From assembly GCF_001457655.1 (NCBI RefSeq), contig NZ_LN831035.1, forward strand, positions 1,736,001-1,800,000: a DNA stretch of 64,000 nt, read 5' to 3'. Of this stretch, positions 31,144 through 41,567 are shown piece by piece. The DNA comes from Haemophilus influenzae (lineage in GTDB: Bacteria > Pseudomonadota > Gammaproteobacteria > Enterobacterales > Pasteurellaceae). The notes below the pieces were generated by a model. It made no database searches and was not told where the DNA came from. It was given only the letters and a program-made list of their open reading frames with translations. The translations under genes were made by a program, and so were the position numbers. How positions within the stretch are numbered: the stretch's first letter is position 1; each line of letters opens with the position of its first letter.

Positions 31144-32226
31144 TTAACGCAACTTCAAGGTGACTAATCCCATCAACACTAACATTAAGGAAATAATCCA
31201 AAACCGAATAATCACTCTTGGCTCAGGCCATCCCTTCAATTCAAAATGGTGGTGAATCGGTGCCATTCTAAAAATGCGTTGTTTGCGTAACTTATAAGAC
31301 CCTACTTGCAAAATAACAGAGAGTGCTTCAACAACAAATACACCACCCATTATCACAAGCAAAAATTCCTGACGAACAAGAATTGCTACGACACCCAGCG
31401 CACCACCTAATGCTAGAGAACCCACGTCCCCCATAAATACTTGAGCTGGATAAGTATTAAACCATAAAAATCCTAAACTCGCGCCAACAATAGCTGTACA
31501 GAACACCACTACTTCAGAACTGTATTTAATATACGGAATGTGCAAATATTCTGCGAAATTCACGTTACCTGTAGCCCAAGCAATTAAAGCAAACGCACCT
31601 GCAACAAGCGCAGTAGGCATAATCGCTAATCCATCTAAACCGTCGGTTAAATTCACTGCATTACCGGTTCCAACAATCACAAAGTAAGATAACACAATAT
31701 AGAACAAACCTAACTGAGGCATAATGTCTTTAAAGAATGGAATCACTAAACGGGTGGCATCAGTGTCGTGACCAAGCCAATAAAGCCAAAGGATTGCCAC
31801 TAATGCCACCACAGACATCCAGAAATATTTCCAACGCGCAATCAATCCATCAGTATTTTTACGGGTAATTTTACGGAAATCATCCACAAAACCAATTGCG
31901 CCGTATCCAAATAAAACAAATAAACAAACCCAAATATAAGAATTAGCAAGATTTGCCCATAATAACGTACTTACGCCAATAGAGAATAAAATCATCACAC
32001 CGCCCATAGTGGGTGTGCCTTTTTTTGCAAAGTGACTTTCAGGGCCATCATTTCGCACTTCTTGACCAAATTTTAAGATCTGTAAACGTTTGATCACTTT
32101 AGGGCCAATCCAAAGTGAGATAAAAAGTGCGGTTAATAATGCAAGAATTGCGCGGACGGTAATATAAGAAATCGCATTAAAGGCGGTTTCGTAACGAACA
32201 AGATATTCAGCAAGCCAGACTAACAT
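31144..32226 (-). CDS. mraY: Phospho-N-acetylmuramoyl-pentapeptide transferase
   Basis: The 360-residue integral membrane enzyme with about ten helices makes lipid I from undecaprenyl phosphate. Family motifs include [31 protein letters not shown] near residue 190, and the [11 protein letters not shown] motif near the C-terminus. It overlaps murF by 7 bp. Confidence 0.97.
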   Translation of the reverse strand: MLVWLAEYLVRYETAFNAISYITVRAILALLTALFISLWIGPKVIKRLQILKFGQEVRNDGPESHFAKKGTPTMGGVMILFSIGVSTLLWANLANSYIWVCLFVLFGYGAIGFVDDFRKITRKNTDGLIARWKYFWMSVVALVAILWLYWLGHDTDATRLVIPFFKDIMPQLGLFYIVLSYFVIVGTGNAVNLTDGLDGLAIMPTALVAGAFALIAWATGNVNFAEYLHIPYIKYSSEVVVFCTAIVGASLGFLWFNTYPAQVFMGDVGSLALGGALGVVAILVRQEFLLVIMGGVFVVEALSVILQVGSYKLRKQRIFRMAPIHHHFELKGWPEPRVIIRFWIISLMLVLMGLVTLKLR

Positions 32227-33593
32227 TTAATTTTATCCTTTAATGAATAGATCACATCTTCCATTTTCATTGAGCGTGAGCCTTTTCCCAGCACCACAAC
32301 TTTTTTATTTTGTTGTAATTGGTTTTCAATAAGTGGAACTAAGAAATCCACCATTTCAGTTTTATCCGTAAAATGCTTACCCAAAACAGCCTCAGAAATA
32401 ACCGCACTTTCATTGCCATAAGAACACACCAAATCTAAATTTACCAAATTAACATATTGTCCAACTTCACGATGAATAGCGAGAGAATTTTCGCCCAATT
32501 CTTTCATATCTGCGACACATAGAATAAGGAAAGCATCATAACTTTTTAGGACATCAATAGCCGCACAGAGAGAATCTTTATTTGCGTTATAAGTATCATC
32601 TAATAACAATAAATTAGGCGTTACTTGAATAGGAAATAAACGCCCTTTCACTTGTGAACGTTGTTCTAATCCAGCTTTGACATCGGCAAGCGTAGCACCA
32701 ACATTCATCGCTAGTGCGGTAGCAGCTAAAGCATTTTTTACATTATGCTCTCCAAGATAAGGTAAACTAATATCAATTTCGCCTTGCGGAGAAACTAACG
32801 TAAAGGTTGAACCTTGTTCGTTACCTTGAACATTTTTGACGGAATAGTCCTTGCCGTTGAAATATTGAATGGCGTGATTACTAATTTCTTTTTGCCAAAT
32901 ATCTAAGTGATTATGTTCAGCATTGATAATCGCCACACCATTTTTTGTTAAACCTCGATAAATCTCGCCTTTTGCTTGAACAACTCCCGCTAAAGAACCA
33001 AACCCCTCTAAATGTGCGGGCGCAATATTATTAATCAATGCGGCATTAGGTTGAACTAATTTTGTGGTGTAATTGATTTCATTTTGATGATTTGCACCAA
33101 GTTCAATCACAGCAAAACGATGTTTTTCTGTTAAGCGAAGCAGAGTTAAAGGCACACCTATATCGTTATTGAAGTTACCATTGGTAAAAAGTACCGCTTC
33201 TGAATCTGCTGCGGTATGCTGCAAAATACTTGCTGTCATTTCTTTTACTGTGGTTTTTCCAGAAGAGCCGGTCATCGCCACAGTACGCGGATTAATTTTC
33301 TCGCGTAACCATTTTGCAAGCTCGCCCAAAGCAATACGAGTGTCTTTAACCACAAGTTGAGGAACTAAAATAGACGAGTTTTCTTGCTGAACAACAAGCG
33401 CAAGCGCACCCTGTGACACCGCTTGATCAAGATATTGATGAGCATCAAATTTTTCGCCTTTTAAAGCAAAAAATAAGCTATTTGATACGCTTTTTCGAGT
33501 ATCCGTATTAATTTCTTCAACTTGCACATTTTCATCGCCAATTAATTTAGCTTGAAGAATCTGTGCAAGTTGTACAGTAGAGAGTTTAATCAT
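32220..33593 (-). CDS. murF: UDP-N-acetylmuramoyl-tripeptide--D-Ala-D-Ala ligase
   Basis: The 457-residue Mur ligase joins the D-Ala-D-Ala made by DdlB to the tripeptide. The ATP motif GSSGKTTVK lies at 109-117; [13 protein letters not shown] and [11 protein letters not shown] are the central and C-terminal motifs. It starts 13 bp after murE and overlaps mraY. Confidence 0.97.
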   Translation of the reverse strand: MIKLSTVQLAQILQAKLIGDENVQVEEINTDTRKSVSNSLFFALKGEKFDAHQYLDQAVSQGALALVVQQENSSILVPQLVVKDTRIALGELAKWLREKINPRTVAMTGSSGKTTVKEMTASILQHTAADSEAVLFTNGNFNNDIGVPLTLLRLTEKHRFAVIELGANHQNEINYTTKLVQPNAALINNIAPAHLEGFGSLAGVVQAKGEIYRGLTKNGVAIINAEHNHLDIWQKEISNHAIQYFNGKDYSVKNVQGNEQGSTFTLVSPQGEIDISLPYLGEHNVKNALAATALAMNVGATLADVKAGLEQRSQVKGRLFPIQVTPNLLLLDDTYNANKDSLCAAIDVLKSYDAFLILCVADMKELGENSLAIHREVGQYVNLVNLDLVCSYGNESAVISEAVLGKHFTDKTEMVDFLVPLIENQLQQNKKVVVLGKGSRSMKMEDVIYSLKDKIKC

Positions 33594-33606
33594 AATTGAG
33601 TGATTA

Positions 33607-35073
33607 TTATTTTAAGAAATCAAGTGCAATTTCTTGGTCGGAAAAATGCACAACTTCCGAACCAATAATTTGATAATGCTCGTGACCCTTTCCAGCAATT
33701 AAAATCACGTCATTTTCTACCGCACTTTCAATCGCAAACTGGATCGCCTGTGCGCGATCAGGAATAATCCCCACTTTTTCCATATTTTTAAAGCCAGCGA
33801 CAATATCTGCTTCAATTTGGCTTTGTGGTTCTGTTCGTGGATTATCTTTTGTCACAATAATCTTTTCAGCAAACTGCTCTGCAACCTGTGCCATTAACGG
33901 ACGTTTGCCTCTATCACGGTCTCCGCCACAACCAAAGATGCACCATAATTCGCCTTGGCAATGTTCACGCGCAGCAATCAACGCTTTTTCCAACGCATCT
34001 GGTGTATGCGCATAATCTACAATAACGATTGGTTTATTTGGATATTGAATCATTTCCATTCTTCCACATACTCCTTTTAAAGATTTCGCCGTAGCGAGTA
34101 AATTTTCCAATGGGTAACCAAACGATAACAACGTGGTCATTACTAATAATAAATTACTTACATTAAAAGCACCAATTAATGGGCTATGCAAAACACCATT
34201 ACCCCAGCTAGATTCAAAAGTAATATCTGCACCTTTAAAATGATAATGGATATTTATTGCTTTCATCCATTGGTGTGAACCTACTTTAAAATCCGCATTC
34301 ATACTTACGGCAATAGCATCAGGTAGTTCAGTTAGCCATTGGTATCCAATTTCATCATCAGCATTAATCACTTTAATTTGGGTATCTAATTCAGTGAACA
34401 AGCGTTTCTTCGCCGCAGCATAATTTTCCATAGATTGATGATAATCTAGATGATCACGGGTTAAATTCGTGAAAATTGCCGCTTTAAAATGCAAGGCTTC
34501 TACACGATGCTGCGCCAAACCGTGTGATGAAACTTCAATAGAGGTAAAATCTGCACCTGCGTGTTTGAAAGTTGAAAGAGATGACTGAATTTCTACTGCT
34601 GAACCTGTCGTATTTTTAGCTTCTACAATTTGCCCCAAAAGTCCATTACCAATGGTTCCCATCACAGCCGCACGATGCCCCAATAATTCCGCCCATTGCG
34701 CTAATAATTGAGAAATAGTGGTTTTGCCATTTGTTCCTGTAACGCCAACAAGGGTTAAATTTTTAGAGGGCGAATCATAAAAAACATCAGCTAAGGACGA
34801 AAGATGACGTGCAAGTTGATAATATTTAACTACCGGCACATTCCTGATAAACGCCACAGTTAAATGCTCGCTAGATAATTCTGTCTCAGAAACCACCGCA
34901 CTCGCACCAGAATGAAGAGCAGAATCAATAAATTGATTTCCATCCACCTGATGACCTTTTATCGCCACAAAAAGATCGCCAGCTTTAACCTTACGGCTAT
35001 CTAACACCATATTATGGAGTTCTATATCATTCTTTAATTCAGGCAAATTAAAAAGTGCGGTGAGTTTTTTCAT
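33607..35073 (-). CDS. murE: UDP-MurNAc-tripeptide synthetase (meso-diaminopimelate adding)
   Basis: The 488-residue Mur ligase adds the third residue. The ATP motif GTNGKTT lies at 113-119. The motif DNPRTEPQ near residue 410 is the one associated with meso-diaminopimelate specificity, as expected for Gram-negative peptidoglycan. It lies 9 bp after ftsI. Confidence 0.97.
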   Translation of the reverse strand: MKKLTALFNLPELKNDIELHNMVLDSRKVKAGDLFVAIKGHQVDGNQFIDSALHSGASAVVSETELSSEHLTVAFIRNVPVVKYYQLARHLSSLADVFYDSPSKNLTLVGVTGTNGKTTISQLLAQWAELLGHRAAVMGTIGNGLLGQIVEAKNTTGSAVEIQSSLSTFKHAGADFTSIEVSSHGLAQHRVEALHFKAAIFTNLTRDHLDYHQSMENYAAAKKRLFTELDTQIKVINADDEIGYQWLTELPDAIAVSMNADFKVGSHQWMKAINIHYHFKGADITFESSWGNGVLHSPLIGAFNVSNLLLVMTTLLSFGYPLENLLATAKSLKGVCGRMEMIQYPNKPIVIVDYAHTPDALEKALIAAREHCQGELWCIFGCGGDRDRGKRPLMAQVAEQFAEKIIVTKDNPRTEPQSQIEADIVAGFKNMEKVGIIPDRAQAIQFAIESAVENDVILIAGKGHEHYQIIGSEVVHFSDQEIALDFLK

Positions 35074-35082
35074 AATTTTTCC

Positions 35083-36915
35083 TTAATTCACTTTTTGATT
35101 CTTGTGTTCGCCAATATAAACAATTCGTTTTGCACTTTTCGTTGTTGTGTTTTCAGCTGCTTCAGCATCTTGCGGAATAGCATTTGCACGTAACGCATAG
35201 CCCATAATGTTAGAGAATACAGGGGCAGAAACCGCACCACCATAATATTCTCCTGCTTTTGGATCATTGATCAAAACCACTAATGCATAACGAGGATCAC
35301 TAATTGGTGCAATACCCGCAGTAAATGCCACATATTTATTTACATAATGTCCATTTTCAATCTTACGTGCCGTACCTGTTTTTACGCCGACACGGTAGCC
35401 TTCCACCATTGCGCGTTTATTTTTAATTGCTACTTTCTCTAAAATTCCCACAATATCTTTAGTTATTTTTTCAGAGAAAACCCGTTTCCCAATAACTGGC
35501 GGATCAACTTTAGTGATAGAAAGCGGGCGATAAACACCGAAACTACCAAGGGTTGCATAGGCACGAGCAATTTGTAAAGGTGTCGCAGTAATACCATAAC
35601 CATAAGCGACTGTTGCACGCTCAATATCTGCCCAGCGTTTACGATTTGCATTCAAAATCCCAACTTGTTCTCCGATCAAGCCTAAATCTGTCGGTTTACT
35701 TAAACCTGCATTTTGATAAGTTTCCATTAATGCGCTAGGTGGCATACGTAATGCAAGACGACTTACACCACGGTTACTAGAGTTCATTAAAATCTCGTCT
35801 AAAGTTTGCTGAGCACGTGGTGCAACGTCCACAATTTCTTTACCGCTTAATTTAAAGGACGTAGTATCAATAATTTCATCTCGTTTAACTACACCTCGTT
35901 GAAGTGCGGTTAAAACAACGAAAGGTTTTACCGTAGAACCTGGCTCAAAAGTATCGGTAATTGCACGGTTACGCATTAACTCTGATTTCACGCCAACACG
36001 GTTGTTTGGATTATAAGAGGGCGCAGTCGCCATAGCTAACACTTCCCCAGTACGAACATCAACTAACACCGCAGTACCAGATTCTGCATTATTCTCAGAC
36101 ACCGCCTTTTTAATCTCACGATACACCATAGATTGCAATTTTTCATCGATACTTAAGGTAACATCTTGTGCATCATATTTTTTCTCATCGGAGATATGTT
36201 CAACAATATTTCCTCGTTTATCTTTACGAACAGTACGTGAACCGTCTTTACCAACAAGCAGGGAATTAAAACTTTTCTCAATGCCTTCAATACCATTTCC
36301 ATCAATATCCGTATAACCCACCACGTGTGCAGCTTCTTCTACACGAGGATAAAAACGGCGATGCTCTGTTTCTAAAATAATACCCTTAATTTTTAATTTA
36401 CGAATATAGTTAGCTTTACTTAATTCAACTTGACGTGCTAAATACAAATAACCAGATTTAGAATTTTTCTCAATTTTTTTCACTAAATCATTTTTAGTCA
36501 TACCTAATTCTTCGGCTAAAGCTGCAATTCGTTCTTTATCCGCAAGCGAATTTTCCTTCAACATCGTTTTTGGATCTGCCACAATCGCGCTCATCGGCAC
36601 GCTTACAGATAAAAGCTGACCATTACGATCTAAAATAGAACCACGCACCGATAATACTTCATCTTTACGCAAAGAACGCTTATCCGCTTCATTTGATAAC
36701 GTATCGGCATTAATAGATTGAACATAAGCTGCTCGTGCGACTAAAGCACACAGACCGAGTAAAATAAGAACCGTAGAAAGCATATAACGTCCACGCATAA
36801 AGCATTTTTCAAACACCTTTTGAGACTTGTTTTGCTTTACAGTTTCAGGTGCGGTCAATTTTCTAATTGTTTTTTTTGACTTACCTGATTTACGCGAGGA
36901 ATTAAATTTCACCAT
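35083..36915 (-). CDS. ftsI: Septal transpeptidase FtsI (PBP3)
   Basis: The 610-residue class B penicillin-binding protein has a membrane anchor (about 45-63), a pedestal domain and a transpeptidase domain. Active-site motifs are STVK at 327-330 (nucleophile Ser327), SSN at 379-381 and KTG at 512-514. Residues at positions commonly altered in beta-lactamase-negative ampicillin-resistant H. influenzae read Asp350, Ser357, Met377, Ser385, Leu389, Arg517 and Asn526, all wild type. It acts with FtsW at the septum. Confidence 0.98.
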   Translation of the reverse strand: MVKFNSSRKSGKSKKTIRKLTAPETVKQNKSQKVFEKCFMRGRYMLSTVLILLGLCALVARAAYVQSINADTLSNEADKRSLRKDEVLSVRGSILDRNGQLLSVSVPMSAIVADPKTMLKENSLADKERIAALAEELGMTKNDLVKKIEKNSKSGYLYLARQVELSKANYIRKLKIKGIILETEHRRFYPRVEEAAHVVGYTDIDGNGIEGIEKSFNSLLVGKDGSRTVRKDKRGNIVEHISDEKKYDAQDVTLSIDEKLQSMVYREIKKAVSENNAESGTAVLVDVRTGEVLAMATAPSYNPNNRVGVKSELMRNRAITDTFEPGSTVKPFVVLTALQRGVVKRDEIIDTTSFKLSGKEIVDVAPRAQQTLDEILMNSSNRGVSRLALRMPPSALMETYQNAGLSKPTDLGLIGEQVGILNANRKRWADIERATVAYGYGITATPLQIARAYATLGSFGVYRPLSITKVDPPVIGKRVFSEKITKDIVGILEKVAIKNKRAMVEGYRVGVKTGTARKIENGHYVNKYVAFTAGIAPISDPRYALVVLINDPKAGEYYGGAVSAPVFSNIMGYALRANAIPQDAEAAENTTTKSAKRIVYIGEHKNQKVN

Positions 36916-36926
36916 TTTTTTACCTA

Positions 36927-37250
36927 TTATTCTCTAATTTCAACTTCTTGCTCTGAAGAAACAACTTTCATTTTTAATGTACTAATCGCAATAGATTCTA
37001 CACGCGTGCTATCCCCTTCCGTAGCTTCCTGCACTTGTAAATTACGGTATTCATTCTCAAGTGCTTGACGCTGTAAAATTAACATTCCATTTTCAGAAAT
37101 TAATTGGCGAGTTTTATGGGTTATCCAAATCGTTCCCATTGCAGAAACTAAAATCCCTATTAACAGCAACACCACTAACTTATTTGAAGAAAATAAATCT
37201 TCGACTAAAATCTGCTGTAACGGATAACGAGGCTTATTATTTTCAGACAT
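36927..37250 (-). CDS. ftsL: Cell division protein FtsL
   Basis: This small bitopic protein (107 residues) has a cytoplasmic N-terminus, one membrane helix (about 26-45, [19 protein letters not shown]), and a periplasmic coiled coil ([20 protein letters not shown]). Position between rsmH (2 bp away) and ftsI and the architecture define it. It forms the FtsQLB complex that activates FtsWI. Confidence 0.93.
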
Positions 37251-37252
37251 CG

Positions 37253-38218
37253 CTAAATTCTCTCTGCCACACGTAATATGGCACTTCTTGAACGAGGATT
37301 TGCTTGAATTTCTGCATCACTTGGCTGAATGGCTTTACCAATAATTCTTAATTTTTGATTACGCTGAATTTGATCTTCTCGCAATGGTAAACCTTTGGGA
37401 ATATCCTCGCCCTTACTTTGTTTTTTCATAAAATGTTTCACCATTCTATCTTCTAAAGAATGGAAACTAATAATTGATAAACGACCTTCTGGTGCTAACA
37501 TATCTAACGCAGAATTAAGCAGACTTTCTAATTCATCTAATTCCGAATTAATAAAAATACGAATAGCTTGGAAACTACGCGTCGCAGGATGTTTATGTTT
37601 ATCTTTAAAAGGAACTGCCTGTGAAATAAGTTCCGCCAATTGACTGGTACGCGATAAAAATTCTGTGCTATTTTTTACCGCACTTTTATTGAAATCAACA
37701 ATAGCAGTGGCAATACGTTTAGCGAAACGCTCTTCGCCAAAAGTTTTCAACACCCAAGTTAAATCCTCAATGGACACTTGTTTTAACCATTCTTCAGCAG
37801 ATAAACCTTGAGTTGTATCCATACGCATATCAAGCGGGCCATCTTTCATAAAACTAAAACCACGTTCTGCTTCATCAAGCTGAGGGGAAGACACACCAAG
37901 ATCAAGCAAAATACCGTCAATTTTGCCCACTAAATTTAATTTGTCACAAATTTCAGGAATATGCGAAAAGCTGTTATGTTCAATCTGAAAACGCGAGTCT
38001 TGGATTTTGTGTGCTTCTGCAATAGCACGAGGATCGCGATCTACAGCTATCAAACGACCATTAGAAGAAAGTTGAGAAAGGATAAACCGAGAATGCCCCC
38101 CACGCCCAAAAGTACCATCAATATAAATGCCATTCTCCTTCAATGCCAAGCCATTCACGGCTTCGTGAAGTAAAACTGTAATATGTTCAGATGAAGAAAA
38201 GGAATTTTCGCTATTCAT
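37253..38218 (-). CDS. rsmH: 16S rRNA m4C1402 methyltransferase
   Basis: The 321-residue SAM-dependent methyltransferase (MraW) has the SAM-binding motif [15 protein letters not shown] near 33, [21 protein letters not shown], and the C-terminal [15 protein letters not shown]. It methylates C1402 of 16S rRNA at the P site. Second gene of the cluster, 30 bp after mraZ. Confidence 0.97.
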
Positions 38219-38248
38219 AAATTTAAGATAAAAGTACTACATTATTTT

Positions 38249-38704
38249 CTATAATGAGAAATCATTTAACGCATCAGCAGCAAAATCTGTGCTGGAGCCA
38301 ATTTCTATATCCTCTGCAATTTGAGTATGCCATTCTACATCGCTCCAAATTTCAAATTTATTAAGTTGCCCTACCAACATTAAACCTTTTTCTAATTTTG
38401 CGTGTTGGCGTAATGGCCCACTAAGCAAAATACGACCCTGAGCATCCATCTCACATTCAGTGGCATGGCCAAGCATTACTCGCTGCAAACGGCGTTGGGT
38501 AGGATCAAAGTTAGAAAGTGCGAGAAGTTTTTGTTCGATTTTTTCCCATTCATCAAGGGGATAAAGTAAAAGACAGGGTTGGCGAATATCTACAGTACAA
38601 ACCATTTTCCCTTGGTTCTTTTCAAGAATTTCAGCGCGATAGCGAGTTGGAATCGCTACACGTCCCTTAGAATCTAAATTAACCGCCGTTGCACCACGAA
38701 ACAT
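38249..38704 (-). CDS. mraZ: Transcriptional regulator MraZ
   Basis: The 151-residue protein contains two SpoVT/AbrB-like domains with the paired [13 protein letters not shown] and [13 protein letters not shown] motifs. MraZ forms a ring and represses the dcw operon by binding spaced repeats upstream; such repeats are visible at 38741-38775. It is the first gene of the cluster. Confidence 0.97.
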   Translation of the reverse strand: MFRGATAVNLDSKGRVAIPTRYRAEILEKNQGKMVCTVDIRQPCLLLYPLDEWEKIEQKLLALSNFDPTQRRLQRVMLGHATECEMDAQGRILLSGPLRQHAKLEKGLMLVGQLNKFEIWSDVEWHTQIAEDIEIGSSTDFAADALNDFSL

Positions 38705-38740
38705 ATTACGCCTTAAAAATTGAACTTATTTTTAGAAAAT

Positions 38741-38775
38741 CTCTAAAAATCTCCACAAAACACCACTTTTCTCCA
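38741..38775 (-). promoter_or_regulatory. MraZ-type operator repeats
   Basis: On the minus strand TGGAG, TGGTG and TGGAG (complements at 38771-38775, 38761-38765, 38751-38755), plus a weaker TAGAG (38741-38745), recur at exactly 10-bp spacing. MraZ of E. coli binds TGGG-type pentamers with 5-nt spacers; here the pentamer is TGG(A/T)G. The repeats lie just downstream of the predicted start of transcription. Confidence 0.65.
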
Positions 38776-38784
38776 CTTCTGGCA

Positions 38785-38813
38785 AGTTTATAATTTGTTC
38801 GCTCAACTTGCAA
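38785..38813 (-). promoter_or_regulatory. dcw cluster promoter (Pmra)
   Basis: On the minus strand TTGCAA (38808-38813), a 17-bp spacer and TAAACT (38785-38790) predict a start near 38778, immediately before the MraZ repeats. Confidence 0.6.
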
Positions 38814-38850
38814 GTAATTCCACATTAAAGCAACTGATTTTTATCAAAAT

Positions 38851-38889
38851 AAAAAAGCCGTTTGAATAAACAATTCAAACGGCTTTTTT
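38851..38889 (-). terminator. Terminator between cstA-like gene and mraZ
   Basis: AAAAAAGCCGTTTGAAT pairs with ATTCAAACGGCTTTTTT, about 16 bp of stem. The symmetrical A/T flanks fit either strand, but it lies just downstream of the minus-strand CstA-family gene's upstream neighbour region and past the start of mraZ transcription; it most plausibly insulates the CstA-family gene from mraZ-proximal DNA. Confidence 0.65.
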
Positions 38890-38905
38890 CATCAAATTTT
38901 ATTGA

Positions 38906-40492
38906 CTAATTATTTATATAAGCTTCTTCATCTCGCGTACCTAATGGTTTAAGCATTGTGAAGAACAATACGATACAAACGATGGTTGTTGCTAAACCAA
39001 GATACACAGAAAGCTGATAATCTAAGCCGAAACCAATTTTGTTGTAGAACAAATAAGTTGCACATACTGTTGTGATAAACCACGCAGGAAGAGACGCAAC
39101 CCAGTGGAATTTATGATAACGATATAAATATCCCGCTGCAGTCCATAACATTACCATTGCTGTCATTTGGTTTGCCCAAGTGAAATAACGCCATAATACG
39201 CTGAAATCAATGGTTGAAATAAAATAACCTAATACAAACAACGGCACAGCAATTAATAAACGTTTAGGTAATGAACGTTGATCAACATTAAAAATTTCGG
39301 CTATCTGTAAACGCGCAGCACGGAATGCAGTATCGCCAGAAGTAATAGGAAGAACAATCACGCCTAATATGGCAAAAATACCACCAATAAAACCTAAGAA
39401 ATGTAACGAACTATCATACACAACTTTAGATGGAGAACCTGCTGAAATTGCATCTTGTAACGCTTGTGGATTTTCATAGAATGCAAGACCAACCATACAC
39501 CATACTAATGCAATTACCCCCTCAGTAATCATTGCACCGTAGAAAATGAAGCGACCTTCACTTTCATTTTCTGTACAACGCGCCATTAATGGAGTTTGCG
39601 TTGCGTGGAAACCTGATAATGCGCCACAAGAGATAGTTAAGAATAAAAGTGGCCAAATTGGAACATCACCTTTCACTTGGAAATTTTGTGTAAATTTCGC
39701 CCAAGTTAAACCCTCGCCATCAGCATTGATTGTACGGAAAAACTCAATTGGATCTGTTGCACTAAAATGTGAAACAACTAATCCGTATACCATACCAACT
39801 GACATAAAGAGTAATAACGCACCAAAGAGTGGATAAATTCGACCAATAATCTTATCAACTGGAAGTAAGGTTGCAAGAATATAATAAGCAAAAATAATTG
39901 CTGTCCACAGAGCAACCACTGTTGCTTTATCCATTCCCCATACTTTAATCCCACCAGCTTCAACAGAATGATGAACTGCCTCTGCATCACCAAGCACTAA
40001 CGCACTTTGCGAAGCACCAAATACATCCATTGTAATGGTACCCATTAATTGAGCTGGGCTTGCCACAAACACAACACCGACAAGTAAAAGCAACACAAGT
40101 GCTAATGTATTGATAAAGACTTTAACGGGACGACCTAAAAACTTACCCGCCAAATATGGCATTGTTGCGCCACCGTGACGAATACTTAACATACCACAGA
40201 AATAATCGTGTACTGCGCCCGCAAAAATACAACCAATAACAATCCAAAGCATTGCAACAGGTCCATATAATGCACCAAGAATAGGGCCAAAAATAGGGCC
40301 TGTTCCCGCAATATTTAACAATTGAATTAGCCAAATTTTCGTTTTAGACATTGGCATATAGTCCACACCATCATTTACTTGGTAAGCAGGTGTTTGACGT
40401 TTTGGATTAATCACAAAAATTTTTTCGATAATTTTTCCATAAATAAAGTAACCGATAATCAACACGGCTACACAAAAGAAAAACCATAACAT
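38906..40492 (-). CDS. cstA: CstA-family carbon starvation / pyruvate transporter
   Basis: The 528-residue membrane protein has many helices. The conserved CstA motifs LLNIAGTGPIFGPILGALYG and GAVHDYFCGMLSIRHGG are near the N-terminus, and HATQTPLMARC is central. The family includes E. coli CstA and BtsT (about 700 residues), which take up pyruvate and peptides; this is the shorter version. The ATG at 40492 follows GAGGAG; a TTG at 40507 was rejected. A CRP site lies about 110 bp upstream, consistent with carbon-starvation control. Confidence 0.82.
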   Translation of the reverse strand: MLWFFFCVAVLIIGYFIYGKIIEKIFVINPKRQTPAYQVNDGVDYMPMSKTKIWLIQLLNIAGTGPIFGPILGALYGPVAMLWIVIGCIFAGAVHDYFCGMLSIRHGGATMPYLAGKFLGRPVKVFINTLALVLLLLVGVVFVASPAQLMGTITMDVFGASQSALVLGDAEAVHHSVEAGGIKVWGMDKATVVALWTAIIFAYYILATLLPVDKIIGRIYPLFGALLLFMSVGMVYGLVVSHFSATDPIEFFRTINADGEGLTWAKFTQNFQVKGDVPIWPLLFLTISCGALSGFHATQTPLMARCTENESEGRFIFYGAMITEGVIALVWCMVGLAFYENPQALQDAISAGSPSKVVYDSSLHFLGFIGGIFAILGVIVLPITSGDTAFRAARLQIAEIFNVDQRSLPKRLLIAVPLFVLGYFISTIDFSVLWRYFTWANQMTAMVMLWTAAGYLYRYHKFHWVASLPAWFITTVCATYLFYNKIGFGLDYQLSVYLGLATTIVCIVLFFTMLKPLGTRDEEAYINN

Positions 40493-40603
40493 AGGAAGGC
40501 TCCTCAAAAAATAAAGTAAAAGTATTTATATGCCCTAAACAAGCGGCTGTATTCTATTTCAAATTACGTCAAATCAAAATTGAATTTAAAGATTTTTATA
40601 AGA

Positions 40604-40624
40604 TTTGTGACTTGTATCACATTT
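40604..40624. promoter_or_regulatory. CRP-binding site
   Basis: The sequence TTTGTGACTTGTATCACATT contains a perfect TGTGA-N6-TCACA pair (40606-40610 and 40617-40621). It lies between the divergent CstA-family gene and the zinc-ribbon gene and could act on either; the transporter is the more likely target. Confidence 0.75.
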
Positions 40625-40688
40625 GTAAAATCTAAAACATCCATTAAAATGCTAATAAATAAGTAATTGAATAGGTATAAAAGCAAAT

Positions 40689-40919
40689 ATGTCCTTAACA
40701 AGATGCCCTGAATGCAGAAAAAAGATTAGTGAAAATGCAGAAAATTGCCCTAATTGCGGCTTCTCTTTCAAACAAAAAGATCTAGAGATGTACAAACAAA
40801 GATTAGAAGCTCGACGCTTACATAATGAAGAAGTCAATCGTAAAAGCACAAAACTCCACATAATTTGGTTTTGCATCTTTGCTATTTTTATCGCAGTCAC
40901 AAGCTGGATGGTAAATTAA
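40689..40919 (+). CDS. Small zinc-ribbon membrane protein
   Basis: The 76-residue protein starts with a zinc ribbon (MSLTRCPECRKKISENAENC followed by PNCG; Cys6, Cys9, Cys20, Cys23), continues with a charged helix (KDLEMYKQRLEARRLHNEEV), and ends in one hydrophobic helix (about 56-74, IIWFCIFAIFIAVTSWMV). This suggests a tail-anchored protein with a cytoplasmic zinc finger. The function is unknown. It stands alone, and its stop is followed in the same frame by the decayed restriction-gene fragment. Confidence 0.72.
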   Translation: MSLTRCPECRKKISENAENCPNCGFSFKQKDLEMYKQRLEARRLHNEEVNRKSTKLHIIWFCIFAIFIAVTSWMVN

Positions 40920-41196
40920 TCTATCAATGATAAATTTATTAAGGAGTTACTATTAACTCAAAAAGCTGATAAAAATTATAATTCTATTTATAACTTACAA
41001 TGGCTTGATGAAAATACATCGAAAAAAAGATGCTTCTCTTGAAGAATGGTAGATAAAAATGCAAAATCTAATATAACCTCTTTTTTCGACAACCATCTTT
41101 ATACCTGATGTGAACTTATCTATTGGTAATTTTGATCAATTCTTTGAGGAAAGAAAAATTATCTTAATTAAGAAATTAAGTGATTTATTAAGCTAA
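40920..41196 (+). pseudogene. DUF262/DUF1524 (GmrSD-like) restriction protein, C-terminal remnant
   Basis: The first part reads DKFIKELLLTQKADKNYNSI then YNLQWLDENTSKK. After a +1 shift in a run of seven A (near 41022) the next frame gives KKDASLEEW, a stop, IKMQNLI, a stop, and then IPDVNLSIGNFDQFFEERKI ending in LIKKLSDLLS and TAA at 41194. The order NLQWLDENTSKK - SLEEW - FDQFFEERKIILIKKL is that of the C-terminal end of DUF262/DUF1524 proteins, which include GmrSD-type restriction enzymes for modified DNA. It is clearly inactive. The assignment is from motif memory. Confidence 0.5.
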
Positions 41197-41567
41197 TTTA
41201 TAATCATATATCAAATGGTAGTCATTCTGGAATGTATAAAATCTTAAGAGAACTACCACTTTTATCTGATTATCGCAAGTTAAAATTCTAACTACTAATT
41301 TAGTATAAATTAAAAATATAATTTATCTTTATTAAAATATTTTTATAATAAATTTCATCTATTTTGTTATGAAAATGTATTACTTAATAATATTTCTGTA
41401 ACCATTATCTATTGCCGCTAGGAGTAAATAAACAAAAATACACCGAATTTTTACCGCACTTTTATATCTTAATAAATAAAAAATCTGCACTCAAATTAGT
41501 TAAATATTTTCTTTAACTAATTCAAGAGCAGATTGAAGTGCGGTTATTTTTTATATTGAATTATAGA
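41197..41567. other. AT-rich intergenic DNA with a short unidentified coding fragment
   Basis: On the plus strand 41205-41291 reads about 28 residues (HISNGSHSGMYKILRELPLL then SDYRKLKF) before a stop, with no good start; it may be the end of another lost gene, but I do not recognise it. The rest, 41292-41480, is very AT-rich with one uptake signal at 41453 and no other structure until the talB terminator. Confidence 0.4.
41482..41534 (-). terminator. Terminator after talB
   Basis: AATCTGC/GCAGATT arms (41482-41488 and 41528-41534) continue inward through AATTAGTTAAA/TTTAACTAATT, giving a long imperfect hairpin with T-rich sequence beyond it on the minus strand. Confidence 0.8.

Noticed and set aside
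38741..38775. CRISPR-like short regular repeats
   Set aside because: The units are only 5 bp with 10-bp period, and they match MraZ operator architecture at the expected place.
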